A stretch of DNA of 64,000 bases from Mytilinidion resinicola (Eukaryota; Ascomycota; Dothideomycetes; Mytilinidiales; Mytilinidiaceae): positions 1,429,456 through 1,493,455 of the forward strand of contig NW_022985442.1 of NCBI RefSeq assembly GCF_010093595.1, read 5' to 3'. Shown here in pieces: positions 46,067 to 57,700 of this stretch (its first letter is position 1; every line of letters starts with the position of its first letter). The notes under the pieces are model-generated. The model made no database searches, was not told the origin of the DNA, and saw only the letters and a list, made by a program, of their open reading frames with translations. The position numbers and the translations under genes are program-made.

Positions 46067-47920
46067 GGCGTTGCTTCCTTCTTCTACCGAGCTAACTGAT
46101 CTCTCCTGAATCTGTGAGTCGGTGCTCCGGGCGCTAGCAGATGCGAAATGGTTTAGCTAAGCGTGTACACGACGGTCGTTTGCTGCGAATGCTCGTAATA
46201 GTAAAAAGCGGTAGCGTGGAAGACGAAAAGATAAGGGATGCTGACGCCTCCCGCATAGCGCGTATATATGTGCTCGCAATCGGGTCATAGCGGGGATGTT
46301 AGGCCTATTGTGTGCAGGCGCTCCCAAATAAAAGCTTTATAATCTCTGCCAAATTTAGTATTAAGAAAACGGCCAAGCACAAGGCTCGCTTGGTGATGAC
46401 ATCCCTGGCGTGGAGTGCCCAAGCCTTGCTGCCTCATCCGGATCTTGACCCGAGCTCAGCCGAGCTACGACACCGCGGCTATTCTCCACTCGGGCTGCGG
46501 CAGTCATGCAGCTGCAATACTCCGAGCATGGTGTTCAGTGGACTGGAATCGCGATTGAAGCGTGAAGCATGCGGGAGCGGCGGGCCCCCTGCGTCCCTGG
46601 GCTTGCTGGCGTCAGCAGCCCCGATCCACGCCCACGATCGGAAACCCTGCTCATGGCGGTGACCAGCAGGACGGTAAAAGAGGGTGTGAATTAAAGCTGT
46701 CTAGGATGGTAACCTTATTTCAGCCTTGAACGGCGCGCCCGCTTGGCATCAAGAGCCCCAGGTGTTTGTGAGCTTGTCTCGAGTTGGAAAATGCTGGGGC
46801 ACTATCCTGGTCCTAGCCATAGGGATGGAAAGAGACCTCATTTGCCCCCAGCTGAACATTGCTGCGGACTGATAGAGACGGTGGGAAGTACATGGAGTTT
46901 GATTTGACGAACGCTCCCGATGTGGAAAACTTAAAGAAGAGCTTATTTCGAACGTGGATATTGGAAGTAGTGTAAGGATGGCAGGTGTTCTCGAAGCTTT
47001 ATACCTCCTACAATTTTCGGTAATCAGCTCCGAGGTTTTGCTATAGTATGTTTGTGGCTGCTCTTCATGATCTAGAATGACAGGCCATCAGATGGAGTTT
47101 GCGGGTCAACATGAACTCTCACTATTCATAGTCCGTATACTACAAAGGTAAGCCTGTGTCCATCATTCAGTATACTCAAAGCTAGTCAAATGGATCGTCG
47201 CGCCATTGCAGCATTCGATGATTAATAATCGGCATAGTCCAGATCCTGACATCGCTAGGGTACGCGTCTGCTGACATGATAGGAGATATGCGGGCTTCTT
47301 GGTCATTTTAGTGTTACGGTGAAGCAGGGCAAGTAGAGATGAGGTGTTGTTGTATGAGGAAGCTTGGCATGCAAGGGGCAACACAAATTTATGAACAAGC
47401 AGAGACGGGTGTCTATTTTTCACCACTTCTATTCATAGACTCGAAAATGACCTTCTTAGCAAGCTAGACGATAGGAGCAAATACCAAAGTTGGAATGGAA
47501 TAGTTGTGTCGTTGTAGAGCTATTGGCTCTCACATAGGGCCGTCAAAGAGCGAAATGCGTAGTATCAACTGTGTCATTCCTTCTCAAGGGTAGCAAAAGG
47601 TCATTTTCCATTATGGATCTCGATTGTTAGCCTGATCTCAAAGTTGACCATTACACTCAAAGTTAGAACCAGAAACATGTCTGCTGTTTCATTGGTCGAA
47701 AAGCGGAAAAGTGTAAGCACGGAGCGTCTGGCATCCAATTCGCCCGGCAAACTTGGTACTGTGTATGTATGGCGCATCTACCTATGTAAACCCCTATTGA
47801 ACGGAACCTTGCATCTTATCTACACATGTCCACTAACCTTCCTTAGTACATCGCACACTCTGCTCAGGGAAGGGTTCTCTTACGTAAAAGACGCGCATCC
47901 TCTTCGAGGCTGTCTCAGTC
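46067..47920. other. Divergent intergenic region, 1.85 kb, no gene called
   Basis: Separates the bZIP and DUF3431 starts. An open frame at 46312-46662 and others have no motif or intron support. The region includes promoter sequence for both flanking genes. I see no RNA gene. Confidence 0.4.
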
Positions 47921-49105
47921 ATGCTTGCGCGTCGAACTCCCGTCCGTTTGTTCCTAGCCTCTGGAATAGGATTCTTCGTTCTTTGCTACTTATATATGTC
48001 GCGTCCACAAACCTCGACAGAGATTGAACTTGGAAGGTTTGAAAATGAGCCCAAGACCAATGAGATAAAGCAATTCGAGAAAGAGCTAGTGGTTGCGAGC
48101 CTTCGTGGAGATGACACTTCGTGGCTGGACGATTTCTTTCCCGATTGGATAAAAAGCGTTTACGTGGCCAACGACAATACCGCGCCGCTCACCGTTCCCG
48201 TAAACAAAGGCAGAGAAGCCATGGTTAGTACTATGAATGAAGTTGATGAGACAATTATTCATATTAAATCCTATATAGGCATATCTTACGTACGATGCAT
48301 CTCTTTAGTTCTATTTAATTTGAGGAAGTCGTCTCATTCCATGTTGATAGATACATCATAGACCGCTACGAGGATCTCCCAGACGTCGTTATCTTCATTC
48401 ATAGTCTGCGTTACCAGTGGCACAATGAGGATCCCATGTATGGTAAGTAAAACATATTCAGACTACTCCTGCACCCATCTGACAACTAGTAGACGGCGTT
48501 CCGGTCCTCCTCAACCTCCAACTTAATCACGTGAAAAAACGGGGTTATGTCGCTCTTCGCTGCTCCTGGACTATGGGCTGTCCTTCCGAACTGCACCCAT
48601 TAAAGCTAAGCTCAGATACTGATGATCGATCTAAGAGTGAAGCAGCATATGCTGCCGTCTTCAAAACTCTGTTTCCTAACTCGACAGTCCCCGAGGTAGT
48701 TGGAGCTCACTGCTCCTCGCAATTCGCTGTATCTCGCGAGCGAGTTCGCGAAACGTCGAAGGCGGAATACGAACACATCCGAAAATGGCTTTTGGAAACC
48801 GACTTGGAAGATCAGATCAGTGGTAGAGTGCTAGAGTACACATGGCACAGTAAGTCGAGTAAAGCATTGGATGAGCCAAGGACGCTGATTCATGAACTCT
48901 CATAGTCATCATGCAGATGCCAGCTGTTGATTGCCAGGATGCTGGGCAGTGCTTTTGCGAAACATTCGGCCTGTGCAATCTCACGTGTACAGAGAGCGGG
49001 TGCGACAAGCGATACAAGCTGCCCTCATATTCCGTCATACCACAAGGTTGGCCCGAAGTTGGCCCTGGAAGTGAAGGGTGGCCGGAACGTGGCTGGGCGG
49101 ATTGA
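47921..49105 (+). CDS. DUF3431 family protein, type II membrane or secreted
   Basis: Five exons, 47921-48223, 48279-48289, 48351-48442, 48493-48849 and 48906-49105, about 320 residues. Exon 2 is only 11 nt (GCATATCTTAC); with its neighbours it reads M-A-Y-L-T-Y-I-I-D-R-Y, the expected family sequence. The N-terminus RLFLASGIGFFVLCYLYM is a signal anchor. Family hallmarks follow: VASLRGDDTSWL, VPVNKGREAM, QWHNEDPMYDG, RGYVALRCSW, HCSSQFAVSRERV and a Cys-rich end CQDAGQCFCETFGLC. DUF3431 proteins are widespread in Pezizomycotina and their biochemical role is unknown, although the pattern resembles glycosyltransferase-like luminal proteins (inference). Introns are 50-61 nt. Confidence 0.92.
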
Positions 49106-49424
49106 AGAACTAAAACTTGCGATGATGTTAAGTTCAGGCTCACGGAATGGTGCACTTCGGGTGTATTATGCCTACACGCTTGGAAATCTATGGGACCTCC
49201 AATTCGCAACAGGCTTTAGAGAAGTATCGATCCAAAGGAAAGACGTGCAGTTGACAACTCACGACTCCAGGCGCGGGGTGAAAGTGTGAATAGTCCGGAC
49301 TAGAGGTATCGTTGGATTGGATTGTCCTGTCGTGTCTGCAGCAGAATGACATCTTAAACGCTTTGAGATTGGGTATCATTCATGCGAAAAGATTCGTACG
49401 TATATATGGACGAGCCTCCCATAA
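49106..49424. other. Convergent 3' flanks
   Basis: Spacer between DUF3431 and the TMEM234-like gene, nothing seen. Confidence 0.4.
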
Positions 49425-49991
49425 CTAGCTCTTACTTTGCACGCAAAGCGCGATGCCCCCAAGCACGAGGGCCATGCCTATCCAAGTGTCTGTGAGACGT
49501 TAGTTCGAAACCCTTTGCCCGAAGCAACAACTCGCACACACCTTTGTTTATAACCTTTCCCTCTGCCCACCACTCCCCCAGGACTGTAAACAGAAATGCC
49601 AATGAATTCGTAATCGGTACCGTGAGGCTCAGCTCTACAACTCTTATATTAGCATGCCGTCTCCCTGTTCCATTCCCACAGAACCTGACTCACCCGCCTT
49701 GCCGATCAATAAGAAGAACCATATACTTCCCGTAACGTTGCACAGTAGCGGAATCGCATACGCGGGCCGCCGCAGCAAGTCTACCACCGCCCAGAATACA
49801 CCCAGTATTTTCCGCTTTAACCAGCTGTTTCGTGGATCTGTGACTGAGGGACGCGTAGGAGGCGTGTAGTTTATGGCGGCCCGTCGCATGAAGGGCGTCG
49901 TGAGACCCCATGCAGCGCCAACGAGGAGGAACCCGAGAACCCAGCGGATGATTGATGGTTGAGGCTCGGGATGGGGCGCGTCGGGGTCCAT
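49425..49991 (-). CDS. TMEM234 family small membrane protein
   Basis: Three exons, 49991-49694, 49634-49542 and 49489-49425, 151 residues. It has an N-terminal hydrophobic segment with LLVGAAWGLTTPFMRRA, a second helix around PLLCNVTGSIWFFLLIG, a third with ELSLTVPITNSLAFLFTVLGEWW, and a short last one DTWIGMALVLGGIALCV. This is the four-helix drug/metabolite-transporter-like pattern of TMEM234 (UPF0546), found from fungi to animals. The transported substrate is not known. Both exon joins create codons split after the first base (GAG and GAC) and restore the conserved frame. Confidence 0.88.
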
Positions 49992-50512
49992 TCTCGCCGG
50001 TGGTAGAATAACGAGTTGGCCTGCGGCGACGCGGAAAGATTGGCGTGCTGTGGCGATGACTAGATAGCTATAGATGCTTCTAACGGTGTTTGTGGTGGCA
50101 TCGGGAACTCAGGTGAGCGAGGCGAGTCCGCTGACTAAGCTGCATAAACCTTGGCACTCAATGTCTACCCCGGGCGTGTGTTCCCGATTACCTTATCTTT
50201 GTGTACTCTCGTAACATCAGGACACATCACTAGGCACGCGAGTTGATCCCTTAGACCTATCCGAGTATCTGTGGGGTTGAAAAGCCCGATAGCATTGTTC
50301 TAATACGCTGGTCTGCATATCACGAGGGTATAGGTACGGTGAGTTATGCTACTTGACAATCACTCTTAGAAGATCGTCAAAGTGATAGCCGTTATGGCCT
50401 CGTCTAGATTTGTGGAAGTTAGGTCATGAGTACGGTGCCCGTCGGCATGAGTCTTCGGAACCCGAATACTAGCCCTCCATAAAGGCACTACATATATTCT
50501 AGTCGGTGCCCC
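49992..50512. other. Intergenic, TMEM234 promoter side
   Basis: Unique sequence before the minisatellite. No gene visible. Confidence 0.35.
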
Positions 50513-50754
50513 GGTCCAACACCACCGACATCCTCAGAACACCAGCTATTCAACATAGTACAGTGTAAATTTCCCGCGGTTCAACACCACAAACATCCTG
50601 AGACGCGAGCTATTCAACATAGTACAGTGTAAAGTTCGCGCGGTCCAACACCACCAATATCCTTAGGCACCGTCTATTCAACATAGTGTAGTGTGAATTT
50701 CCCGCGGTCCAACACCACTGACACCATCTACTCAACATAGTACAGTGTAAATTT
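50513..50754. repeat. Minisatellite, about four copies of 64-65 bp
   Basis: Units begin GGTCCAACACCAC (or GGTTCAACACCAC) at 50513, 50578, 50642 and 50706 and each contains TATTCAACATAGTACAGTGT with small changes; the second-last unit has TAGTGTAGTGTG, and the last is shortened internally. Spacings are 65, 64 and 64 bp. Non-coding. It lies 270 bp before the F-box-like gene. Confidence 0.88.
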
Positions 50755-51025
50755 CTTGTTCTCTTCTTGAAGCTACTGAGTCAAAAACTCTCATTGAAGC
50801 TGCGACATATAGGTGTATTTTACCTTGATTATCGCGAATTTCTGTACTTATCGGTCTTGTAAATCATATCCTTGGTGTTGCAAGATTCCCACTAACAACG
50901 CTTCTAAGAGCTCTTGGTTCTATTCCTTCCTTCTCTCCGGGGCCAGTTCTACATTGAATCGCCTGCTTTCTTGCCAGGATTAAGAGTAGGACTCGATCGA
51001 ACTCTGAGAAGAGACATACGTCGAC
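50755..51025. promoter_or_regulatory. Upstream region of the F-box-like gene
   Basis: About 270 bp between the minisatellite and the start codon, with CT-rich patches. No specific element recognised. Confidence 0.3.
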
Positions 51026-51816
51026 ATGGCAAACACGAACACGGTCAATACATGTAACTCTGGCACTGACTTTGGGCCAAAGTCCACAGCCGTTATTTCA
51101 GGTTGGTTCTAGTCTATCATTCTCTACCGTTTAGAAACGGCTGATTGACACCAGCAGTACCTACTCTTGAAGCCAAACAACCGGGTACAACGTTTCTCGA
51201 CCTTCCATCGGAACTTCGACTGCAAATTTTTCGATACGCCTTTGACCCCGGCGATCTCGTATCCATCCGCCGAAATCCAGCTGTACTGACTAGCAACTCC
51301 TTCAAAAACGACACACGCTTTGCCAACCGGTCATTGCGCCTCGCCACGATTTGTCGCACAGTAAGCCAAGAGGTTGTCGAAGCATACTACAGCAGCGACG
51401 CCCTTCCTTTGAAGGTAGAGTGGGCCGAGTATTTCTCCCAAACCAAACAGCTCTTACTACCTCCGAGACATGTCCGACGATTTGTCAGGAGAATCGCCTT
51501 CTACAACTCCACCGAGAACTTTTGGCACTCGGCTATAGGGCATGGCCAAGGTCTGGGGCCGCTGCAGAGGCTGGATGAGTTGGGTTTTACACACTTGAAG
51601 TCGGTTTATGTGGTCATAGGCGACGGTACGGCTGAGATTATCAACCTTTGCTTCCAAGAACCGCGCAGGCAGAGGTCGAAATTGGAGAGGCTGGAAGAGA
51701 CTCGTCAGGCTTTTGGCGGGCTACGTGTTCGTGCGGACTCGGTTTCAATCTTTGGCCTCGAGCGTCACACAGAGTTCACGAGTGAGCTAGAGAAGGCAGT
51801 TACCCTGTACCGCTAA
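51026..51816 (+). CDS. F-box-like protein of unknown target
   Basis: Two exons, 51026-51101 and 51155-51816, about 245 residues. After a short N-terminus the sequence FLDLPSELRLQIFRYAFDPGD is the start of an F-box-like motif typical of many short ascomycete proteins, followed by LRLATICRTVSQEVVEAYYSSDALPL. The C-terminal half is a plain alpha/beta stretch without repeats. The donor (GTTGGT) is weak, so the first exon is less certain than the second; an ATG-less second exon would otherwise lack a start. F-box proteins bring substrates to SCF ubiquitin ligases, but this group is often of unknown role. Confidence 0.7.
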
Positions 51817-51984
51817 GATCCCGTTTGGCTCTACCATGGTGGATGCTTAGGCCGACGTCTTAGCACCGAACGCTGTTATTTCAGTTCTCCTTATCTCAAT
51901 AGGGGCCCGTCACTCGTTTTATTTCTCTTATATATGAAACTCGATATATTCAATCTTCTTTTCAGACATTCTCGCATGAAACAA

Positions 51985-53776
51985 CTATGTCCTCGTCTTG
52001 AATGGAGATCTCCTGAACAGAAAGAACGCTGCTAGATATACGGCAGCCCCGAAGAACAGAAGTCCGGCATACGCCACAAACCCCTTCAAGTACTTCGGTG
52101 CATCAGCGCCGGGGAATAGATAGCTCCCATATATCTGCGCTAGGTTGCCCATGCCGTTGATGATAGCCAGCGAAATCGCGCGCGTCTCTGGCTCTAGAGG
52201 GCCCATGCTGACCGAAGCATATGATAGTGCCAGTGGGTTTGCGGTCCAGATGGCGCTGTTGATGAAACAGAGGAAGACGTAGAGTGGGACGTAAGCGTAG
52301 ATGCCAGCAGAGAGTGCACAGAAGACAGATCCGAGGATTAGCACACCGCCAGCCATTATGGGACGATAGGAAGGGACGCGGTCGGCGATAATGCAGGTGG
52401 GGACCGCGATGGCGAAGGCGACAACGTAGAGCGGGACCGTCATGTATCTTTTGAGGGTGAGTCGGAAGTCTCCCTTCGAGTGAATGATGGAATGCTTACT
52501 GTGCTTTTACAGCTGTGTATCCGAGTCCCTTCACGAGGGTGGGGTTGAAGTAGGAGAGTGAATAGCAACCGATAATGGTCATGTAGCCTGCGCATAGCAA
52601 CCAAAGCCTCCAATTGCTGATTGCATGAATGAATGCTCGCCAGTGTGTTACTTCAGATCGCTCGCCCGTCTCTCCTCGACTGGTGATTCCGTCGGCTTGC
52701 AACCGAGCTACCGCAAGGTCGCGCTGAGCTTGCGTCAACTTCTTTGTTGTGGCTGGGTAGTCGAGCAGAAAGAAGGGCGCGATTAGAGCAGCGCCAATGG
52801 TTGCTACGCCTTCGACGATAAATAACCTGCGGCATGTCAGTATGAGCTCAACGTGATTAATGAAAGGACCATACCACCTCCAGCCCGCAATTCCGTACTT
52901 CCCGTTGAGCGAGTCAGTTATGGCTCCAGCAATTATCCCACCGAATGCGCCCGACAGAATGCCTGCACTCAGAAATATCATGAATCTCTTAGACCTAGTA
53001 TCCTGTATTAGCCCGTGCCTCGTGCCATTTTCCCGAGGACTTACTGCTCGTGTCGCCGGTACCAAGTAGAAATGATGAAGAGAATAGCGGGCTAAAAGTC
53101 TTGTCAAAAACGCTGTTCCTATATTCTTTTCTTTGCGCGACTCACACTAAAGCCTGCCTCCATAATCCCAAGGACGAATCTCACGCCGAGAAGCTGCGCA
53201 GGTGTCTCCACGGCGGACATAGATGCTGCAACGGTGCCCCAGCAAATCATCAATAACGGGACATAGAGCGACGGCCGCCATCGGGACATTATCATGCTTT
53301 AAATAGTCAGTATCGAAGAACATGGCTACCAGGAGACTAAGGGAAGCTTACTTCGAAGGCACCTCCGCCACCACGTAGCCGACTTGGAATAGCACAATTG
53401 TGAGGAAATACTGTGTGTCCGAGAGGCCGATGTCAACGTTCATTCCTGCGACTTTGGCGTTGCCTTTTGCGTTTGAGTCAGCTTTGGTTCTCCCAGAGAT
53501 ACATTCACCTGACGCACCTATGTTCGTTCGGTCCTAGATTTCTGTCAGCATGGTTCAAGTCAACAGGGAACATACGGACGCCCATACCATGTAAGAGAAC
53601 ACATAGAGCACCCATATCGTCGGCATAAGGAAGAAGTCGATCTTCCGCACTAGCTTCTTCTCCTCGTCCGTCTTCTCGATGAAGACGGCATCCTCAAGAT
53701 CCTGCTTCCGATCCGTAGTTGCCAGATGGTCCACCGTTTCGACCCAGCTTTTAGGATCTTCGGGGTGTGCTGCCAT
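51985..53776 (-). CDS. MFS transporter, anion:cation symporter (Dal5-like) family
   Basis: Eight exons: 53776-53588, 53533-53518, 53463-53352, 53296-53146, 53091-53045, 52994-52875, 52826-52500 and 52447-51985, about 474 residues. Exon 2 is only 16 nt. The joins rebuild LVRKIDFFLMPTIWVLYVFSYM-DRTNIGNAKVAGM, the family start, then EVPSNMIMSRWRP, GIMEAGFSPAILF and STWYRRHEQSKRF. About 12 transmembrane helices are expected, with the usual loop in the middle. The ACS family carries organic anions such as allantoate, nicotinate, pantothenate, tartrate or aromatic acids with protons; the substrate cannot be read from sequence. It sits tail-side of an AhpD/CMD-like gene on the same strand. Confidence 0.92.
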
Positions 53777-54502
53777 CGTAGAGTGTATCGAATATTGAAG
53801 ACAAAACGGATGAAGGATAGGGAAGAGGGTGGTGATATGAGAGGAGCAAAGGGCAGAAAACCGAACAGTTGCGGCCTTTTCCCCACTCTAATTTAAATAC
53901 TTAGAGTATCAAAGCACTAGGCAAATCGGGATTTGCATCGCCTATAGGTGTACCGACTAAGTGGTGTTGGAGGACGTCACCGGCGCATTTTGCGGAGGTG
54001 TACCCCATGGGGAAGCTTCAGAGAGCTGGGATTACGCTGGTGCTACTAGTCGATCCCCACCTTTGCGGCTGCTGTTTTCCTGCCTAATTGAAGCTTGTAG
54101 GTGGTCCGGAGATGTGCTCGTGGCCCCGGTAGAGAAGCACTATGAGCCTACGCTGATCTTAGCACGGCTAAGAAGTCGTGAGGGGATTGCGGGCTGATTC
54201 ATCAGCGGGACCGAGCGGTTGGAGCACGAGTCGTGGACAAGATCGATGATGTATGCCAACGGATTTAGGTTAGAGGTAAGAGATATAGAGATGCTGACGA
54301 TAGGGCCTGATCTTCTCTGACGTTCAATTGACCATTCACTATGTGTTGTAGACGGTAAAGAATCCGAGAAACAGTGTGCTCTCTGAAACGGGGCCCCACT
54401 CTCGGGTGATTGAATAAGATGCCGTCACTGAAATCTGGCATGAATGCTTCTATATCTATTTATACGCTGAAAGGCAATGTAGGCTAGACTGCGAAGTGTG
54501 AG
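53777..54502. other. Transporter promoter region
   Basis: Upstream of the MFS gene and downstream of the CMD-like gene. Open frame 53961-54197 is unsupported. Nothing else seen. Confidence 0.4.
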
Positions 54503-55471
54503 CTACACTTCGTGTTCTATATCCGCCACTCTCGGGACCTTGTTCAAGCAGACTCCGCAAAAGTCAGCCACCGTTTCAATCTGACTTCGGATTAGCACGA
54601 CGCAATAATCTATGGCGCCTCATTGAACGCTCTTGTACTGACTTACACATTGCTGAATCGTCTCCGTATCTGGATTGCTGACTCCAATGCGCCTGGTGCC
54701 TCTCAGATGCCATTGAGTTTCCCGCGGAAGGTTCTGTATCATAATTCCAGACAACACGACAAGTTCAGTATCAACGTCGTTGAGAATCGTGTGGTCGGAG
54801 AGGTAGAGGCCGTAGGTGATGTTCTTGCTGAGCCAGTCTATTTATTGACCATGTCAGACCGAAAGGATGAGCGAATGAGAAGAAAACTGGATCCTTACCG
54901 AAATCCCTCTGCGATGATAACGTCTCATCAATTTTGCCCTGATTATGGAGGTATATCCGGTTCTGCCACGCATGTCCGCGCTGGAGGTTCGCTTCGTCAC
55001 ATTGCCAGCCTTCTCTGTTATTCATCAGCTTGCAATCTTTTCCAGAATCTCATGCTGAGCTCGAACCTTGAGAAGGAGTAATCCTTGTCCTCAGGCCGGG
55101 TGATGGCTTCGATATCGAATATGGCCTCCAAGCACTTGCAAACGCCAATGAGTGACACGAGCTTCACCAACGCCTCTCGTAACCGTCGCATCAATGCTTT
55201 ACGAGATTCCGAGCTTGCATACTCTGGTTTGTAGATGAGGTATTTGTAGAGGGTTGGGGCGAAATCCGGCTTGCTACCGCCGCAGAGAGCTGCTATCTGA
55301 AGCACACATCAGCATTTGCAGATTCCGGAGTATACTTGGGGGCACTTTTACGGTGATTAGATACCACTTGTCATCGCCGACAGTTTTGGATGGAAATTGA
55401 GCCTCAATGGCTTTGAATAGGGCAATTGCCTCTTCCTCGGACGGTTCAGGGAGTGGCTGTGCTTTGCCCAT
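54503..55471 (-). CDS. Carboxymuconolactone decarboxylase/AhpD-like protein
   Basis: Five exons: 55471-55352, 55296-55067, 55014-54899, 54837-54647 and 54580-54503, about 244 residues. The start ATG at 55471 follows TCAATCAAA; an upstream in-frame ATG is possible. Visible blocks are YLITIAALCGGSKPD, RLREALVKLVSLIGVCKCLEA, KDYSFSREGWQCDE, DWLSKNITYGLYLSDHTIL, VVLSGIMIQNLPRETQWHLRG and a C-terminal TVADFCGVC. This is the all-helical AhpD/CMD fold seen in many fungal proteins. The family includes decarboxylases of the beta-ketoadipate route and alkylhydroperoxidases; the Cys-x2-Cys peroxidase pair is not obvious, so decarboxylase-like or unknown activity is possible. It is divergent from the SDR gene. 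Confidence 0.85.
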
Positions 55472-56138
55472 TTTGATTGAAAGCTTGAGAAGTTTAGAAA
55501 GCGAATATGAAACAAACAACTCGAGAAGGTTGATCGTCGGCCGATGTTCGGAATCACCTAGAGCTTAAACGATGACGCCTACCTCGTAGTATTGGTTGCC
55601 TAACATTTCGGGTCGGAGCACCCGATGGGCCTGTTGTATGTGTACTACCATTCTAGCAATAAACGGCTTCGCCCTCTAAAAGCTCACAGTTCTATCTGTC
55701 TGGTAAAGACTGTCCGTTTCAAGTGTTTCTTATTGGTGTCACAGCTTGAAATGCGGAAAGATACCGCGAGTAGGACCGAGGGAATGAGGTGGGATGTTAC
55801 GGTGTCCACTTTCCCCGCAGCAACCGGAGAGCATGCTTCCTCCCCGGCAACATCAACGTCACACGATGGCAGAAGCTAAAAGTCAGCTATTTTGGGCTCC
55901 GAAGAATCGTGGATATCAACAAGCGTCTCGTGGTCTTGATGATCTGAAGTGGGACTCTGGGTGAAGGTTTCCAAGTGGAAAGAGCTCCGCCTCAGACTAC
56001 GCTGAGACAAATGAGAATCACTGCTTAGCTTCTCCTTTTTTGGCGATATCTTTTTGTTTCACTTCGACTTTCCCATTTCTTCAGCTTCTGAGCGAAAAGC
56101 TGAGCTCGCTAGCTATAGAAGCAGTGTCTCGTTCCAAT
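55472..56138. promoter_or_regulatory. Divergent promoter between CMD-like and SDR genes
   Basis: 667 bp between the start codons of two small-molecule enzymes, so shared regulation is plausible. No binding site was identified with confidence. Confidence 0.4.
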
Positions 56139-57152
56139 ATGGCATCCTCATTTCCCAACGCGAAATCAAAGACAATAATCGTAACAGGTGGCGCCAATGG
56201 AATTGGTGCTCAAACTGTCCGTACTTTCCATCAAAACGGCTCCAATGTCGTGATAGCGGATCTGCCCTTGGCGAAGGCAGCAGCGGAAGCTCTCATTTCG
56301 TCTCTGTGCGATGTCTCGCGAGCTCTCTATGTACCTACCAACATTCTCAACTGGGCCGACATGAAGTCGTTATATCGCCAGACCATTGAACGATTTGGCC
56401 AAGTCGATATTGCTGTCGCCAATGCTGGAGCTATGGAAAGTAAAGACTTCTTCGATCTGGAGACGGACGAGGACGGCGATTTGAAGGAGCCTGTGGAAGC
56501 ATACAGGATTGTTAATATAAACCTCAGAGGCACCATGAATAGTATGTAACTGCAATCTCTTGAACGATTTTGGTCAGATGGGTAACAGTTAGCAGCATTG
56601 CGCCTCGCGCTGCACCACATGCGATCAAATCCAGTAAGCGCGGATGGTTCGCGGGGCTCTGTAGTGCTAATAGCATCGACTTCGGGCTACTTTGGTGGAA
56701 CAAGCGTCGTCTCATATGTCGCGTCGAAACATGGAGTAGTAGGATTGTTCCGAGCCTCACAAAAGGCTGCGAATCGATGGAACGTTAGGCTCAATGTCGT
56801 GGCGCCCTTCTTTACACCCACACACATCACCGGAGGATACGCAGAGAAGTGGAAGGAAAGGGGTCTTCCGGCAAATACAGTTGAAGGTGTAGCGGATACA
56901 ATCGTTCAGACCTCAACTGATAGCGAGAAGAAAGGGGAGTGCATACTGGTTAGTGGCCCTGCTTTGAAATGTTACATCCTCTGATATAAGGTTCTGTAGG
57001 TAGCTGGAAAGCAAACAAGAGAGATCGAGCTGGCTAGGACAGCATTGGTGAAGGAATGGGTTGGTGAAGACACTGCAAATCTAATGGCCGAAGGAGGAAA
57101 GTTCTTTGATGAGCTGGGAGGGTATCCATTGCCAAAAGCTACGCGAGACTGA
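56139..57152 (+). CDS. Short-chain dehydrogenase/reductase (SDR)
   Basis: Three exons, 56139-56541, 56596-56948 and 57000-57152, about 302 residues. It has the classical SDR pattern: nucleotide-binding TGGANGIG, VANAG, catalytic Ser in LIASTSGY, and YVASK with Tyr and Lys. The start at 56139 (MASSFPNAKSK) is preferred over an in-frame ATG 33 codons earlier, which would add a poorly matching hydrophobic leader. The C-terminal extension ending GGYPLPKATRD resembles fungal 15-hydroxyprostaglandin dehydrogenase-like members. It oxidises or reduces an alcohol or ketone with NAD(P)(H); the substrate is unknown. Confidence 0.93.
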
Positions 57153-57700
57153 CCGGCATGTCCAAATTAGTGATTATGATGACAGAACCATAGCATCTAA
57201 ACGGACTATTCGTTAGATGATGGTTATCGGAGAGGGAAGCAAGATTTGACGGAGGAGTCGGAGCGTCGTCTTATAAATCCATCTCCACAAGTTGTAAGCC
57301 TGGTATTGATATCGTTGTGTCCTGCTCTAGATAATGAGATCAACTCAAATATCTAAATGGATTGGGCGTCGAACGGAATATAGTTACAGATATATTGCAC
57401 GTGACTCAAACGTGATGCCAGAAGTGACGTCGATCGACGCCCCACTTCTACATCGATGAACTCCCTGACTCTCATCCCGAACCCTCAGCAGCCTTAACTT
57501 ATCTAGCCATTCACTTGTGCAATTCCCTGTCTACAATACATGTGTTCTCTCCGAGTCACTTGATGTCGGCACGTTCAATTCTATAGTCTCTTCCATTATA
57601 GATCTTCTCTTATCACTAAGCTCTCCTTTTTGGATACAAAGGTACATACATATACGAAGTCCTCCTATATCGTAGGCCATCGCGACCATACCGTACGCTT
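57153..57700. other. Intergenic
   Basis: 3' flank of the SDR gene and promoter of the F-box gene, AT-richer, with CACGTG-like sites such as GCACGTGAC near 57397. No gene called. Confidence 0.4.
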
